Under the pieces are notes generated by a model. It searched no databases. It had not been told where the DNA came from and saw only the letters and a list, made by a program, of their open reading frames with translations. Shown here piece by piece: positions 44,501-54,025 of a DNA stretch of 64,000 nucleotides. The position numbers and the translations under genes are program-made. The first letter of the stretch is position 1; each line of letters opens with the position of its first letter. The stretch is from Streptococcus mitis (GTDB lineage: Bacteria > Bacillota > Bacilli > Lactobacillales > Streptococcaceae): NCBI RefSeq assembly GCF_002005545.1, contig NZ_LBMT01000001.1, forward strand, positions 1,510,301-1,574,300, written 5' to 3'.

Positions 44501-44661
44501 GTCACATATTTATAGTGAACCCCTGTAGTTTCTTGAGCATCCACAGATGAATTAGCTAATACAGACATAAAAAATAAACTTGAAATCGTTGCAGATACAA
44601 GTCCTACTGATAATTTTCTAAATGAAAAACGCTCTTGTTTTTCACCATAATACTTTTCCAT
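38557..44661 (-). CDS. iga: IgA1 protease (M26 zinc metalloprotease)
   Basis: 2034 residues. Cleaves the hinge of human IgA1, helping mucosal colonisation. The export signal has RFSFRKLSVG (11-20); LPNTG is at 96-100, followed by two membrane segments. A G5 domain lies at about 320-395, then six 17-residue repeats (about 415-520) and about eleven 20-residue EYTGVQAGAIVEPEQV repeats (about 520-730). The GLUG/M26 N-terminal region and catalytic domain follow. Zinc motif HEMTH is at 1676-1680 with glutamate 1700. The C-terminus RAIFKAYLDQTDDFRSS matches the pneumococcal protein closely (from memory). ATG at 44661 has AAGGAGGA. Activity depends on the variable domain and should be tested. Promoter near 44707-44712. 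Confidence 0.95.
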   Translation of the reverse strand: MEKYYGEKQERFSFRKLSVGLVSATISSLFFMSVLANSSVDAQETTGVHYKYVTESELSSEEKNQLVYDIPTYVENDDETYYLVYKLNSQNQLAELPNTGSKNEMQALVAGTSLAALGILIFAVSKNKVKNKTVLHLVLVAGIGNGVLVSAHALENNLLLNYNTDYELTSGEKLPLPKDISGYTYIGYIKEGKTTSDSEVSNQKSSVATPTKQQKVDYNVTPNFVENPSTVQAIQEQTPVSSTKSTEVQVVEKPLSTELINPRKEEKQSSDSQEQLAEHKSLETKKDEKVSPKEKTGVNTLNPQDEVLSGQLNKPELLYRDETIETKIDFQEEIQENPDLAEGTVRVKQEGKLGKKVEIVRIFSVNKEEVSREIVSTSTTAPVPRIVEKGTKKVQVIKEQPETGVEHKEVQSGAIVEPAIQPELPAAVVTDKGEPAVQPELSEAVVTDKGVPEVQPELPEAVVTDKGEPEVQPALPEAVVSDKGVPEAQPELPEAVVSDKGVPEVQPSLPEAVVTDKGEPEQVAPLPEYTGVQAGAIVEPEQVEPEYAGVQAGAIVEPEQVEPSKEYTGVQAGAIGEPEQVAPLPEYTGPQAGAIVEPEQVEPSKEYTGVQAGAIVEPEQVAPLPEYTGVQAGAVVEPEKVEAPKEYTGVQAGAIVEPEKVEPSKEYTGVQAGAVVEPEQVAPLPEYTGVQAGAVVEPEQVAPLPEYTGPQAGAIVEPEQVDPLPEYKGNIEQLKPETPVEKPKETDPEKTIELRSVTDVELYSYEDNQSRQHTSLDKVPANKSAYFIKVKSAKFKDVLLPVSNIEDTTKDGKPVYKITARLEHLKQSVDNQYQDNFTYYLPKLVQNDGPIYTSFKKLVTDMNSKPNGTFTLGATMNAREFELNENQESYVTSKFTGTLIGSHQGKNYAIYNLKKPLFNRLEHATVKDLTLKDVNISGKNHVASVAKEATNSSTLDNVHANGIIAGELGIGGLVQKVDNSTVRNSSFTGRITNTFVTTSQYAIGGLVGQLTGTNARIDHSIATVTISSNAERSNQTIGGIAGIVENNATVVNSYAEGEINNAKPFARVGGVAGSLWTQDGGADDNTGHLNNVLSDMNITNGNAISGYHFDGMKQTKVYSNKDNKVVNVQAVGDEVMSVDSTVERGTEIEKTAVQAKKDQITTKKTITVEDFTNSAKQDVDYTKAAHYQETRKVAYKNIEKLLPFYNRDTIVKYGNQLSADHNLFKKELLSVVAMKNEEVVSDITPDKHSINHLLLHYKDGTSEKVSLTYHRDFANLAEYTIGTTGLVYTPNAFLKNYTSIIDRVKNDLTAVQYDPTTLKNLLGISDNVKLTELYLDEQFTKTKEHLTETLKKLLSADAAVSGNNSAIDNYIVDKIKRNKEALMLGLTYLERWYDFKFDKASAKDLLMFHMDFFGKGNTSPLDTIIELGKSGYNNLLAKNNVVTYNALLTNNYGTKDLFSALEGYRKAFVPHQTNNEWFKSQTKALIVEEKSNISEVRANQEQAGSKYSIGVYDRITSDSWKYRNMVLPLLTLPERSVFVISTISSLGFGAYDRYRNKEHQANGDLNNFVEKSAHETAERQRDHYDYWYRILDEKGREKLYRNILLYDAYKFGDDNTDGKAQTVSDFDSPNPAMKHFFGPVGNKVGHNGHGAYATGDAVYYMGYRMLDKDGAITYTHEMTHDSDQDIYLGGYGRRSGLGPEFFAKGLLQAPDHPNDATITINSILKHLKSDSKEGERLQILDPTTRFKNSDDLKQYVHNMFDVVYMLEYLEGQSVVNKLSVYEKMNTLRKIENKFVKDPDGNNVYATNVVRDLTAEEAEKLHSFNDLIENNIISSREYALGEYERNGYFTIKLFAPIYAALSNDDGTPGDLMGRRMAYELLAAKGFKDGMVPYISNQFEPDARANNKTITSYGKTKGLVTDKLVLQKLFNGKYDTWSDFKKAMYKERQEKFSKLNKVTFNDTSKSWTSFATKTTSNIDELQQLMNEAVRKDTETPHWNNYNPETDSAVHKLKRAIFKAYLDQTDDFRSSIFENKK
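42470..43095 (-). repeat. Tandem 20-residue repeats in iga
   Basis: About eleven units of EYTGVQAGAIVEPEQV plus a short spacer (APLP, EPSK or EAPK), one unit shortened (EPEYAG). The spacer variants alternate irregularly, a mark of repeat shuffling. Confidence 0.9.
43100..43415 (-). repeat. Tandem 17-residue repeats in iga, shared with zmpB
   Basis: Six units of QPxLPEAVV(T/S)DKGxPEV, the same unit that occurs fifteen times in the adjacent zmpB gene. The iga copies are more diverged from each other than those of zmpB. Confidence 0.9.
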
Positions 44662-44706
44662 TATTCCTCCTTGAAATAAAATTTTTAAATATGTAAGGTA
44701 AACTTT

Positions 44707-44712
44707 ATTATA
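44707..44712 (-). promoter_or_regulatory. iga promoter -10
   Basis: TATAAT on the minus strand about 50 bases before the iga ATG. A convincing -35 is not seen at 17 bases. It may serve both iga and zmpB. Confidence 0.5.
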
Positions 44713-44867
44713 TTAGCTTGTTATCTTATAAAAAGGTAACACACTTTAATTATACTCTTAATTTACAAAAAAGTCTTAAAATTGCGTTGCGCTTTCATAC
44801 TTTGTTTTATATATAAAATACGAAGTCGTAATATTTGTATTCTCCTATTATATATATGCACAAAGTT

Positions 44868-45019
44868 AATACTCAATGAAAATCAAAGAGCAAACTAGGA
44901 AACTAGCCGCAGGTTGCTCAAAGCACTGCTTTGAGGTTGTAGATAGAACTGACGAAGTCAGTAACATATATACGGCAAACCGAAGCTGACGCGGTTTGAA
45001 GAGATTTTCGAAGTGTATA
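44868..45019 (+). repeat. BOX element (A-B-C)
   Basis: Matches the pneumococcal BOX repeat: boxA beginning near TACTCAATGAAAATCAAAG, one boxB (CTTTGAGGTTGTAGATAGAACTGACGAAGTCAG split around 44930-44960), and boxC ending TTTGAAGAGATTTTCGAAG. It lies in the 444-base gap between iga and the next gene. The rest of that gap holds only the iga promoter and AT-rich sequence. Confidence 0.93.
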
Positions 45020-45105
45020 AAATACCAAGCAGTAGTTTTGAAACTCCCTATTATTTTTTGGGGATAAAATGTAACCCACCATGGCATTTCCACGGTAGGT
45101 GTTAC

Positions 45106-46284
45106 TCATATCAATAATCGTTCTAAAAATGGTTTGATGCAGTTGAGAAGAATTCCATCTATCCAGCTTTCTTGTGCTGAGGATAGATGCTCTGCCTGAA
45201 GGCTTTCTTTTAAAAAGTCTCGGACTTGTTCTGGTGCAATTTCAAACTCAAAAGCTTTCATTTTATAGAAAAAGTCGAGCAGATGATCTGACAGATACTC
45301 GGTTGAAAATGGCACTTCACCACTTTTTCGATATTCTAATAAGATCCGAGCAAATCTGGCTTTTTCTTCAGGAAGCTCACGGAAATAGGAATTGAGGAGC
45401 CAGGTCTGCTTCTGCTTTCTTTCAATTGGATCCTGACTAGCAATTCGTTGGTCTTTTTCCAGCTCTTTTTGGTATTGTTTGGCCTTGATAGCCCGTTCTG
45501 TCCGATTGTTACCAAAAAGAATTTTCTCCAACTTGCGTTCTTCTTGAGTCAGTGTCTCTGTAAAGCCAAAGTAATCCTGGTAGGCACGCTCTGCTGGGCC
45601 CATAGCTAGGACTAGATTGTCTGCATATTGCTTGGCGATTTTATCTCTCTTCTTGCGTTCTTTCTCTGCCTGAATACGGAGTTCTTGTTCGTAGTCAATT
45701 TTCTCCTTGCCTAGCTTGACAAGGTAGAGTTGGTCATCCGATTTCCCAAGTAAAAAGGGTTTGATACATTTTTCAAGGACTTCTTCCATCCGAGCTTTCT
45801 TCTTGGGTTCTGCCTTGGTCCAACTTCCTCCTTGAAAGACTTCTAGGAAGAGCTGGTAGTCTCTCTCAGGTGTAAATTGATTGCCGCGATTAGGCTTGAA
45901 AACACCTTTTTCCCAGAGCCATTTTAGAAGGCGCTCGTCAAAGTCACTTTTATTGACCTTGATTTTTTCCTTTTTCTGGGCTTTTTTGGTCAGATTTTCA
46001 ACCCTTTTGAGCAGTTTTTCTTCCTCTTCCAGTTGCTGGTCAAGGGTCAATCGATGAAAATGACGAACACAGTCGCTGCCGATTGGAAAGAGGCGTTGGC
46101 CTGTGACACCATTAAAGAGTTCGTAGGAGTACTTGATGGCATTTCCACAAACACAATTGCTACGGCCGATACCGTTAAAAATCAAGGAAACTTCATTCCA
46201 TTCCTTGATAGCTTGTTCCCAATTATCAGCTTTTGAAGCCTGTAACACCGCATCGTGCAGGGATTTTCTAACTGGAAGTGTCAT
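45106..46284 (-). CDS. Uncharacterised zinc-finger-like protein, rex-linked
   Basis: 392 residues, lacking a function I recognise. Near the N-terminus is a cysteine cluster, CVCGNAIKY then PIGSDCV (about 42-75), of a type found in phage-like and DNA-associated proteins with a likely zinc site. The rest is very rich in Lys and Glu and predicted mostly helical, with a long coiled-coil-like region (about 85-240). No signal or membrane segment. ATG at 46284 has AAAGGAG. It follows rexA by 17 bases, so it is probably the third gene of the rexB-rexA operon; a link to recombination is inferred only from this. Confidence 0.75.
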   Translation of the reverse strand: MTLPVRKSLHDAVLQASKADNWEQAIKEWNEVSLIFNGIGRSNCVCGNAIKYSYELFNGVTGQRLFPIGSDCVRHFHRLTLDQQLEEEEKLLKRVENLTKKAQKKEKIKVNKSDFDERLLKWLWEKGVFKPNRGNQFTPERDYQLFLEVFQGGSWTKAEPKKKARMEEVLEKCIKPFLLGKSDDQLYLVKLGKEKIDYEQELRIQAEKERKKRDKIAKQYADNLVLAMGPAERAYQDYFGFTETLTQEERKLEKILFGNNRTERAIKAKQYQKELEKDQRIASQDPIERKQKQTWLLNSYFRELPEEKARFARILLEYRKSGEVPFSTEYLSDHLLDFFYKMKAFEFEIAPEQVRDFLKESLQAEHLSSAQESWIDGILLNCIKPFLERLLI

Positions 46285-46301
46285 GAGGTCTCCTTTCTAG
46301 A

Positions 46302-49300
46302 TTATACTTTTACAACTTGAACCTCATCTTTACCGAGTAAAATCAAGTATTTTTCAATATTTTCAATCGAATAGGCTCGAGATAAAGCCTCTCCGTATAG
46401 GGCTAACTGACCACGATAACGGTCTATGAGTTGACTTGGCTCATCATAACGGTCTGTCTTATAGTCAAACAGAATAATTTTGTCTTCGTAAAGTAGATAG
46501 CCATCAAGGATACCACGGACAACAAAGTCTTCCTGACTCTTTTGGTCACGTTTGAGCATGGAGAAAGGTTGCTCGCGATAAAGATGGTCGGTATTGGTAA
46601 GAATTTCCTGACCGAGTGCTGTGTCAAAGAATGCAAGAATTTTAGCAAGATTTATCTTGTCTCTGACAGCTGGGCTGGTTTGAACTTGTTTGAGAGTTTC
46701 TGTCAGGCTAGCAAGGGTTGGTCTCTGGCTGAGGGCAATTCTCTGCATGAGTTCGTGGGTAGCACTACCAATCTCAGCTCCTGTTACCTTTTCTTTGCTT
46801 GAAAAATCTGGTAAATCAAAGCTAATTTTCTTGTCTACTGTCTGTCCTTGACCAGCAATCTCAACACCCTCCATATCCATAACTGGTTCGTAGAATTTCT
46901 TGATTTGACTTGGGGTTTGAACACTAGGAAGTTCAATGGCTGCGCGATGAATAGTATTATAAACTTCCACCTCTTTCAGCATTTCAAGGGCTTCCTTAAT
47001 GGTTTCTGACTGACGATTGTCTACTTGTGAGCTATCTTGGAGAGGACTTTTGTTTTCCAATTCTCCGATAGCTTCTCTAGTCAGCTGATCTTCTCCAATA
47101 AAACGATAACTAAAGTTGAGATGATCCTTGGTAAACACTTTACTGATAGCCCAAATCCAATCTTGGAAATTCCGTGCTTGCAGTCTAGTATTGCTATTTA
47201 GTTTCCCATTTTTGGCTGCTGGGTATTCCTTGGCTTCCAGCTTTTCACGAGAACCCTTACCGACAAGATAGAGCTTTTTCTCAGCCCTCGTCATGGCAAC
47301 ATACAACAGACGCATTTGCTCTGAATAGCTTGCCAGCTGTAATTCTTCTTCGTTCTGCCTATAGGTCAGACTAGGAATGGAGAGTTTGATAGTTTTAGGG
47401 TAGTAGGCTTCCACTGCTCCTGTCTCCATTTTGGCAATGTATTTGACACCTAGTCCATTTTTACGACTGAGAATGACTTCTGACATGCTGTCTTGCTTGT
47501 TAAAGTCTTGATCCATATTGAGGATAAAGACGTAAGGAAACTCCAGCCCTTTACTCTTGTGAATGGTCATGAGCTCTACTGCATCTTTTGGCGGTGCGAC
47601 TGCCACGCTTGCCAAATCGTGCTGGGCTTCCAAGACTTGGTCAATCATACGAATAAAACGTGATAAGCCTTTGAAATTACTCTTTTCAAATTGATCAGCA
47701 CGCAGTGCTAGGGCATAGAGATTGGCCTGTCTAGCAGGCCCATTTGGCAAAGCCCCAACATAATCGTAGTAAAAACGGTCGTTGTAAATCTTCCAAATCA
47801 AGTCATAGAGAGAGTGCGTTTTGGCATACAAGCGCCAAGAAACCAAGATATTCATGAATTGATTTAGTTTTTCAGCTAGAGCTGAGTGAATCAAGTTTCT
47901 ATGGCTGCTTGCCAGTTTTTGAGCATTGACCAGTTTCTCATAGAGATTCTCTTGAACTTTGTCCTCATCTTTCTGAAGAGATAAACGTGCTAACTCGTCC
48001 TCATCAAAGCCAAACATTGGAGACTTCATAAGAGCAACCAAGGCATAGTCTTGCAGGGGATTGTGAATGACACGAAGTGTATCCAACATGACTTGCACTT
48101 CTAGGGATTGGAGATAATTGTTTTGCTCTCCGTCAGTTTTAACAGGAATCCCGTACTCAGACAAGGCGAGGAGAATCTGGTCATTACGACTGCGACTGGA
48201 GGTCAGAAGGGCAATTTCCTTAAAGGCAACACCTTTCTCCTGATGAAGTTTCAAAATCTCCTTGATAACTAAGCGCATTTCACCAGTCAGTTTAGTGTCA
48301 ACTTGGCTCTCTTCTTCCTCATTTGTGTCATCCTTATCGTAGAGGAGAAATTCCGCCTTGTTGTCTGGATTGGGAGTCAGTTTGGTATTGGCAAAAACAA
48401 GCTGGTGCATGTTATCATAGTTGATTTCACCGACTTCTTGGTCCATAAGACGCTCAAAAACATCATTGGTTGCTGACAGCACTTCTGAACTGCTACGGAA
48501 ATTTTCCTTCAGGAGAATGAGCTTGCCCTCTTTTGGATTTTGCACATAGCGTTGGAATTTCTCATTGAAAATCTGCGGGTCTGCTTGACGGAATCGGTAG
48601 ATGGACTGCTTGATATCCCCCACCATAAAGCGATTGTGGCCATTAGACAGCAATTCCAGCATCCGTTCTTGAATATGGTTGGTATCCTGATACTCATCGA
48701 CCATGACTTCGTGGAAACGCTCCTGATAAGCCTCACGAACTTGTGGGAAATTCTCTAAAATCTCAATGGTGTAATGGCTGATATCAGCGAATTCAAAGGC
48801 ATTTTCCTGACGTTTACGCTGACGATACGCTTCCACAAAATCACCCATGAAGGCTTGGAAGGTTTTAGCTAGTTCCCATGTGTCTTGATGATAACGTTCT
48901 TGATAGTCGAGAATGGTTATCTGGTCTGACAGTTGTCCTAGTTTAGCAAACTGGGTCTTTCTCTCTTCGTTGTAGGCATCGGCCAGTGGCTTCAAATCAG
49001 CCTTACGGCTGGCATTAGTCAGAGCTCGGCCGTTTTTCTCTTTCGAAATTTCGACAACACGCGCAAGCACTGCCTGATAAGCCTGACTATCGGACTCCTG
49101 ATTCAAGGAGCCAATTTCATCCAGAACTAACTGAACATTTTCTAAATAAGCAGCCTTTGTAAACTCCTTGGCATCATTATCCAGATGGTAACGGAAAAAG
49201 CTTTCCAAATCCCAAAGGGCTTGCTGGATTTTCTCAGTTAGTTTTTCTTTTTCACTGGTAAAATCAGCTTTTTCAAAGCCTTTTAAGAAATATTCACTCA

Positions 49301-49952
49301 GCCACTTTTGAGGGTTGCTGGTGGATTGGAGGAAGTCATAAATTTTATAGACTTGCTGACGCAGCCCCCGTTCATCTTTTCCACGTCCAGCAAAGTTTTT
49401 CAGCAAATGACTAAACTTCTCTTTCTGTTTACCTTGGTAATGGGCTTCAAAGACCTCATGAAAGACTTCGTTTTTTAGAAGGAGTTGCTCGCTCTGGTTT
49501 TGTAAAATACGGAAATTAGGCGCAATGTCAAGCAGATAGCCATGTTTGCCAAGGAATTTTTGTGTGAAGGAGTCCATGGTACCGATGGCAGCGTTGGGTA
49601 GGTCTGCCAACTGACGACCCAAGTGTTGTTTGAGGTCAACATCTCTACTTTCTTGGATTTGTTGGCTGATTTTTTTCTCTAAACGTTCTTTGAGTTCGGT
49701 CGCAGCCTTGACAGTAAAGGTTGAGATAAAGAGTTGAGAAATTTCGATACCACGCGCCAATTGGTCCAGAATACGCTCGGCCATGACAAAGGTCTTCCCA
49801 GAACCAGCCGACGCTGAAACCAGGATATTCTGACCAGAAGTGTAGATGGCTTCGATTTGTTCGGAAGTTTTCTTTTGTTCCTTGCTCGAATTTGCTTCTA
49901 CTTCTTGCAATTTTTGAATTTCCTTCTCAGTTAAAAAGGGAATAGGCTTCAT
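46302..49952 (-). CDS. rexA: ATP-dependent exonuclease subunit A (AddA/RexA)
   Basis: 1216 residues, the size of RexA/AddA. Helicase-nuclease subunit that processes double-strand breaks for RecA. UvrD-type helicase with Walker A ASAGSGKT (47-54), motif [32 protein letters not shown] and the [15 protein letters not shown] motif. A RecB-type nuclease domain closes the protein: [24 protein letters not shown] at 49952 overlaps the rexB stop as ATGA. It is the second gene of rexB-rexA. Confidence 0.96.
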   Translation of the reverse strand: MKPIPFLTEKEIQKLQEVEANSSKEQKKTSEQIEAIYTSGQNILVSASAGSGKTFVMAERILDQLARGIEISQLFISTFTVKAATELKERLEKKISQQIQESRDVDLKQHLGRQLADLPNAAIGTMDSFTQKFLGKHGYLLDIAPNFRILQNQSEQLLLKNEVFHEVFEAHYQGKQKEKFSHLLKNFAGRGKDERGLRQQVYKIYDFLQSTSNPQKWLSEYFLKGFEKADFTSEKEKLTEKIQQALWDLESFFRYHLDNDAKEFTKAAYLENVQLVLDEIGSLNQESDSQAYQAVLARVVEISKEKNGRALTNASRKADLKPLADAYNEERKTQFAKLGQLSDQITILDYQERYHQDTWELAKTFQAFMGDFVEAYRQRKRQENAFEFADISHYTIEILENFPQVREAYQERFHEVMVDEYQDTNHIQERMLELLSNGHNRFMVGDIKQSIYRFRQADPQIFNEKFQRYVQNPKEGKLILLKENFRSSSEVLSATNDVFERLMDQEVGEINYDNMHQLVFANTKLTPNPDNKAEFLLYDKDDTNEEEESQVDTKLTGEMRLVIKEILKLHQEKGVAFKEIALLTSSRSRNDQILLALSEYGIPVKTDGEQNNYLQSLEVQVMLDTLRVIHNPLQDYALVALMKSPMFGFDEDELARLSLQKDEDKVQENLYEKLVNAQKLASSHRNLIHSALAEKLNQFMNILVSWRLYAKTHSLYDLIWKIYNDRFYYDYVGALPNGPARQANLYALALRADQFEKSNFKGLSRFIRMIDQVLEAQHDLASVAVAPPKDAVELMTIHKSKGLEFPYVFILNMDQDFNKQDSMSEVILSRKNGLGVKYIAKMETGAVEAYYPKTIKLSIPSLTYRQNEEELQLASYSEQMRLLYVAMTRAEKKLYLVGKGSREKLEAKEYPAAKNGKLNSNTRLQARNFQDWIWAISKVFTKDHLNFSYRFIGEDQLTREAIGELENKSPLQDSSQVDNRQSETIKEALEMLKEVEVYNTIHRAAIELPSVQTPSQIKKFYEPVMDMEGVEIAGQGQTVDKKISFDLPDFSSKEKVTGAEIGSATHELMQRIALSQRPTLASLTETLKQVQTSPAVRDKINLAKILAFFDTALGQEILTNTDHLYREQPFSMLKRDQKSQEDFVVRGILDGYLLYEDKIILFDYKTDRYDEPSQLIDRYRGQLALYGEALSRAYSIENIEKYLILLGKDEVQVVKV

Positions 49953-52900
49953 CGATTCAACTCCTCTCTTATTTTTTCAAACCAAGCTTGCTTGAGTTTT
50001 TCTCCGACCAGACGCTTGCCGTCAGCTAAATCTAACTTTTCTAGGAAACGGGCTTGGCCCAAGTGGTAATTAGCTTCAAATCCTGTGATGGCTTGATGTT
50101 GCTGAACATACGGTGCAATACTTCTGTCATTTTCAGTATAAGGGTTAATGGCAAACTGCCCTTCTAAAATTTTCTCAGCTGCTTTCTTGTAAAGATGGGC
50201 ATTGTAGTCCAGAAGGAGCTGGAATTCCTCATCCGTCAGCTGATTGGCCTTGTTTTTATTGTAAAATTCACCCAAATGACCGCTTTCTTTTTCTAAAAAG
50301 ATGCCTTGGTATTTCATTGACTTGCTAGCTTCTACTACTGCACCTGCCAGACTTTTAACGGCCATCAGAGATTGGACAGGCTCAGCCATTTCCAAGTACA
50401 TGGCACCAAAAAAGTTCTGCTCCCCTTCTCTTTTTAAGGCAGCTAAATAGGTTGGCAACTGAGAATTAAGTCCATTAAAGAAATGAGGAAACTGGAACTG
50501 AGTCAGACTGGATTTGTAGTCTACCACTCCAATCGCCCCATCAGCTTTCAATCGGTCAATGCGGTCAACCTTGCCTCGTACAAAGACACTGCGACCATTG
50601 TACAATTGAATAAAAGCCTGCTCTTTCCCACCGAAATTTGCCTCTTCTTTAATGGTTTCGATAGCTGGATTATGGCGGAGAATGTGACCAGTTGTCCGTG
50701 CAACATCAAGCAAAACTTCCTTGGTAAACTGGGCTTCCAAACTTTCCTGATAAATTGCTTCAAATTCGCGTTCTTGACTGGTTTCGTGGATAGCTTGTTC
50801 TAGACGTTTGTCAAAGGAATCTTCGTCAGGCAACTGCAAGGCACGTTCAAAAATACGGTGTAAGAAATTCCCATGACTACGAGCATCTGGACGCAGGCGC
50901 AATTCCTCCTGCAAGCCTAACACGTAACGGAGGAAATAACTGTATTCATTGCGGTAAAACTCCGTCAAACCAGACGTAGACAGGTAAAATTCCTTGTCGG
51001 CTGGATAGAGAGCCTGCAAGGTATCCTTGGTCAACTGCTTACTGCTTGGACTGGTTGGCAGGGCTGGATTTTCCAGACCTTGCTGGTCTAGTTTTTTACC
51101 CATCACACGCGCCAGAACCTTGACAAAGGTCAAATCTTGCTCAGTCTCACTCGTCTCGCCCTGCTGGTGATAGGCAACCAGACTGGACAAAAGACTGTGA
51201 TATGAACCCATATCTTCCTTAGACAGCCCTTTGTGATTCATTTTCTTCTCATTCCTGCTAAATCCAAAATGGACTAGCTCTTGAAGATAGGCTGACTCCT
51301 TGCTTTCACTTTCATTAAAAAGGCTTGGAGCCGACAAGACCAACTGCTTACGAGCAGAATTAACCAAGGAAAGCATAGTGTAGCGATTTTTCTTGAGGTT
51401 TTCACTGCTGGCAATCAGCAATTGCGCCCCATCTTCTGTCGCTTGGTTTAAGCTCTGTCTTTCTTCGTCTGTCAAAAGACTGGTATTTTGCGCGATTTTT
51501 GGTAAATTGTCCTGAGTCAACCCAATGGCGTAGACAAAGTCAGCAGTCAGTGGTGCAATCAAATCGTAACTCTGCACCAGAACGGTGTCCACTGTCGCTG
51601 GAATGGTACGGTATTGAGATAGGCTCATTCCAGAATGGAGCAAGGCTAGAAAGTCCTCTAGACTAACCTGTGAACCAGCAAAAACAGTCGCAAATTGTTC
51701 TAAAACATGACAGAAAGCCTTCCAAACTTCAGTCTGTCTTTCCTGTTCTACAGCTTCCATAGTGGCTGTCAAATCTTGCAACTGCTTAGTCACCTCTCCT
51801 TCTTTTAGAAAGACATTCCACTTTTGCAAGAGATTTTCAGCCTTTTGTTTTCGACTGGCAAAGAGAGTTTCAAGAGGGGTTAAAATACGCAGACGAAGAG
51901 CATTTAAACGTTCTAAATCAAATTTTCCATGGTGGGATTTGGTAAAGGTTTGCTGAAAGGCTGGCAAGCCATTGATACCAAGATAGCGGATATATTGCTC
52001 AAAAGCATCGATATCAGCTTGACTAAGGTCGGTATACAAACCTGTTCTAAGAAGGTTAATCAAATCCTCCTGACGGAAACGATAGCGTTTTAAAGCTAAA
52101 ATAGACTCGACAAACTGTGTCAAGGGATGATGAGCCATGGATTCGCTTCTACCAAGATAGAAAGGAATCTGATACTGGTCAAAAATGGTTTTGAGAGATA
52201 ACTGATAAGAAGCTACATCCCCCAAGAGAATACGAAAATGCTTGTAGCTCAGGTCTGAGTTCTCATGTAATTTCTGACGAATGCTACGGGCTACTAGCTC
52301 CAACTCCTCCTTTTGTGTCAAACAAGACCAGATTTGTAAGTTTTCACGGTCCTTATCATCAATTTCCAAGGAAAGTTCTGAAAAGTCATAAGAAGACTCC
52401 AGCAAACGAGAGGCCTTATCAAAACTATCCATCTGCTCATGAGCTTGAGAACAGTCCTGAGCAGGCGTTTGGTATTTGGAGGCTAGATGATGGAGAAACT
52501 CCACACTGGCTTGGTAGAGATTGCCCTCGCTAAAAGGGCTAGTATAGGCTTTCTTACTAGCATAGGCTCCAATGACAATCTCAACACCCTTGCCATGAAG
52601 TAAGTCCACAATCCGCTCTTCTTCGGCAGAAAAACGGGTAAATCCATCAATAACCAAGGCGATTTGAGTAAAATCACTACTAACTTTGTTATTCTCAATA
52701 GCCTCAATCAAGTGGGACAACTGACTTCCCTGAGCCAACTGACCTTGATTGAGGTAGGCCGTTACCTTCTCAAAAATCAAGAGTAAATCCGCTCGCTTGT
52801 CCTCATCCGTCAAACTCTCCAAGTCCAAAAAACTCATCTGAGCTTTGGTCATCTCGTGGTAAAGTTCAATCAACTGCTGGATAAATTGAGGGTCCTGCTT

Positions 52901-53224
52901 GATGGCTCCATAAACACGCAAACCCTTGGGGTCTAGTTCCGCAAGGAACTTATAAAAAGCCATCCCAAGACCGATATCATCAAGACTGGTCTTAGCAGGC
53001 AAGTCATTCAAGACCAGATAACGAGCCATCTGAGCAAAGCGCGTGACGGTAATTGCAAAAGAAGCCTGCTGGGACAAGCATTCCAGCACGGCGCGTTCCT
53101 TTTCAAAAGAAAGAGAGTTGGGGGCAATGTAGAAGACCCGCTTGCCTGCAGCAACTAGCTCCTCCGCCTCTCTCGTTAAAATTTCAGTCAAAGAAGTCCG
53201 AATATCAGTATAAAGTAATTTCAT
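49949..53224 (-). CDS. rexB: ATP-dependent exonuclease subunit B (RexB)
   Basis: 1091 residues. Partner of RexA. The C-terminal nuclease core is visible: [22 protein letters not shown] and [12 protein letters not shown]. Compared with AddB of Bacillus, the N-terminal Walker A glycine-lysine loop is absent (the protein begins [16 protein letters not shown], with [11 protein letters not shown] later). The four cysteines of the iron-sulfur cluster are also not seen: the positions corresponding to them read FYRNEYSYF and [17 protein letters not shown] at 53224 has GAGG upstream; an extended -10 TGG-TATAAT is at 53257-53262. Confidence 0.94.
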   Translation of the reverse strand: MKLLYTDIRTSLTEILTREAEELVAAGKRVFYIAPNSLSFEKERAVLECLSQQASFAITVTRFAQMARYLVLNDLPAKTSLDDIGLGMAFYKFLAELDPKGLRVYGAIKQDPQFIQQLIELYHEMTKAQMSFLDLESLTDEDKRADLLLIFEKVTAYLNQGQLAQGSQLSHLIEAIENNKVSSDFTQIALVIDGFTRFSAEEERIVDLLHGKGVEIVIGAYASKKAYTSPFSEGNLYQASVEFLHHLASKYQTPAQDCSQAHEQMDSFDKASRLLESSYDFSELSLEIDDKDRENLQIWSCLTQKEELELVARSIRQKLHENSDLSYKHFRILLGDVASYQLSLKTIFDQYQIPFYLGRSESMAHHPLTQFVESILALKRYRFRQEDLINLLRTGLYTDLSQADIDAFEQYIRYLGINGLPAFQQTFTKSHHGKFDLERLNALRLRILTPLETLFASRKQKAENLLQKWNVFLKEGEVTKQLQDLTATMEAVEQERQTEVWKAFCHVLEQFATVFAGSQVSLEDFLALLHSGMSLSQYRTIPATVDTVLVQSYDLIAPLTADFVYAIGLTQDNLPKIAQNTSLLTDEERQSLNQATEDGAQLLIASSENLKKNRYTMLSLVNSARKQLVLSAPSLFNESESKESAYLQELVHFGFSRNEKKMNHKGLSKEDMGSYHSLLSSLVAYHQQGETSETEQDLTFVKVLARVMGKKLDQQGLENPALPTSPSSKQLTKDTLQALYPADKEFYLSTSGLTEFYRNEYSYFLRYVLGLQEELRLRPDARSHGNFLHRIFERALQLPDEDSFDKRLEQAIHETSQEREFEAIYQESLEAQFTKEVLLDVARTTGHILRHNPAIETIKEEANFGGKEQAFIQLYNGRSVFVRGKVDRIDRLKADGAIGVVDYKSSLTQFQFPHFFNGLNSQLPTYLAALKREGEQNFFGAMYLEMAEPVQSLMAVKSLAGAVVEASKSMKYQGIFLEKESGHLGEFYNKNKANQLTDEEFQLLLDYNAHLYKKAAEKILEGQFAINPYTENDRSIAPYVQQHQAITGFEANYHLGQARFLEKLDLADGKRLVGEKLKQAWFEKIREELNR

Positions 53225-53256
53225 CTCAGCCTCGTTGGAATTTTTCGTTACCTTTT

Positions 53257-53265
53257 ATTATACCA
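53257..53265 (-). promoter_or_regulatory. rexBA promoter -10
   Basis: Extended -10 TGG-TATAAT on the minus strand, 33 bases before the rexB ATG. The -35 is not well defined. Confidence 0.6.
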
Positions 53266-53353
53266 TGATTAGCCAGCCAAGTCTGAAAATAATCAGTTCT
53301 TGTTCATTCGTTGAAAAGAAAATGCCGGAAAGTTCCGACATTGTTTTAGTAAG

Positions 53354-54025
53354 CTAACTTCCTGAAAATAGGAGTAACCACACATTCCAGAAGGCAGTGA
53401 TATTGATGAGAATGTGAACTAGTATTGGATAATAGAGATTTTTTGTCATGCGATACAATAGAGCCAAAATAAGACCTCCACTAGCATAAATGAAAAAGGC
53501 AAGAGGTGTTAAAACGAAATTGATATGAATACAACCGAAAATAATAGCAGAAAGCAAGACATCTCCGTACCAAGGCGAGTTTTTGAAAAAAGTTGTCATA
53601 AGCACACCGCGATAAATCAATTCCTCAGCAATAGGGGCGATGAAGCAAACTATGAGCAAGAAATAAGGGATCTCCTGTCGTCCCATCATTTCTACCGTTT
53701 CATTCAAAGAAATTTGATTTGAAGACGGGGATATGAAATAAGACAAGAGGAAGTCAGACATATACAAAATGATGTAGCCCAGTAAAAGGTAAATAAAGTA
53801 CCTCAGCTGCCACTTGAAATGAAAAGTTTGCTTTCCTTCAAAAACTAGTAGATAGATGACTGCTGACAAAAGAACACCACTTTCCAGCAAAAGTAGAATC
53901 TGAAAAAATTCACGACTTGCTGGTAGATAGGGCTTCGCGAGGTGAGTGAAAAGTCTCCAAAACCAAGTTGATTTGTAAAAAATTAAGGACAATGCTAGTA
54001 AAATCTGAATAATCCGTTTTTTCAT
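53354..54025 (-). CDS. CPBP-family intramembrane protease
   Basis: 223 residues, about six to seven hydrophobic segments. CPBP (Abi, CAAX-like) membrane protease with the three motifs EELIYRG (two glutamates and arginine), FGCIHI (histidine) and HILINITAF (histidine and asparagine). In streptococci such proteins often serve in bacteriocin immunity or processing, but no bacteriocin genes are seen here. I place the start at ATG 54025 (MKKRIIQILL), with GAGG about 9 bases before it. It is monocistronic. Confidence 0.87.
   Translation of the reverse strand: MKKRIIQILLALSLIFYKSTWFWRLFTHLAKPYLPASREFFQILLLLESGVLLSAVIYLLVFEGKQTFHFKWQLRYFIYLLLGYIILYMSDFLLSYFISPSSNQISLNETVEMMGRQEIPYFLLIVCFIAPIAEELIYRGVLMTTFFKNSPWYGDVLLSAIIFGCIHINFVLTPLAFFIYASGGLILALLYRMTKNLYYPILVHILINITAFWNVWLLLFSGS

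Noticed and set aside
44866..45109. Short open frames upstream of iga
   Set aside because: They overlap the BOX element and have no ribosome site.
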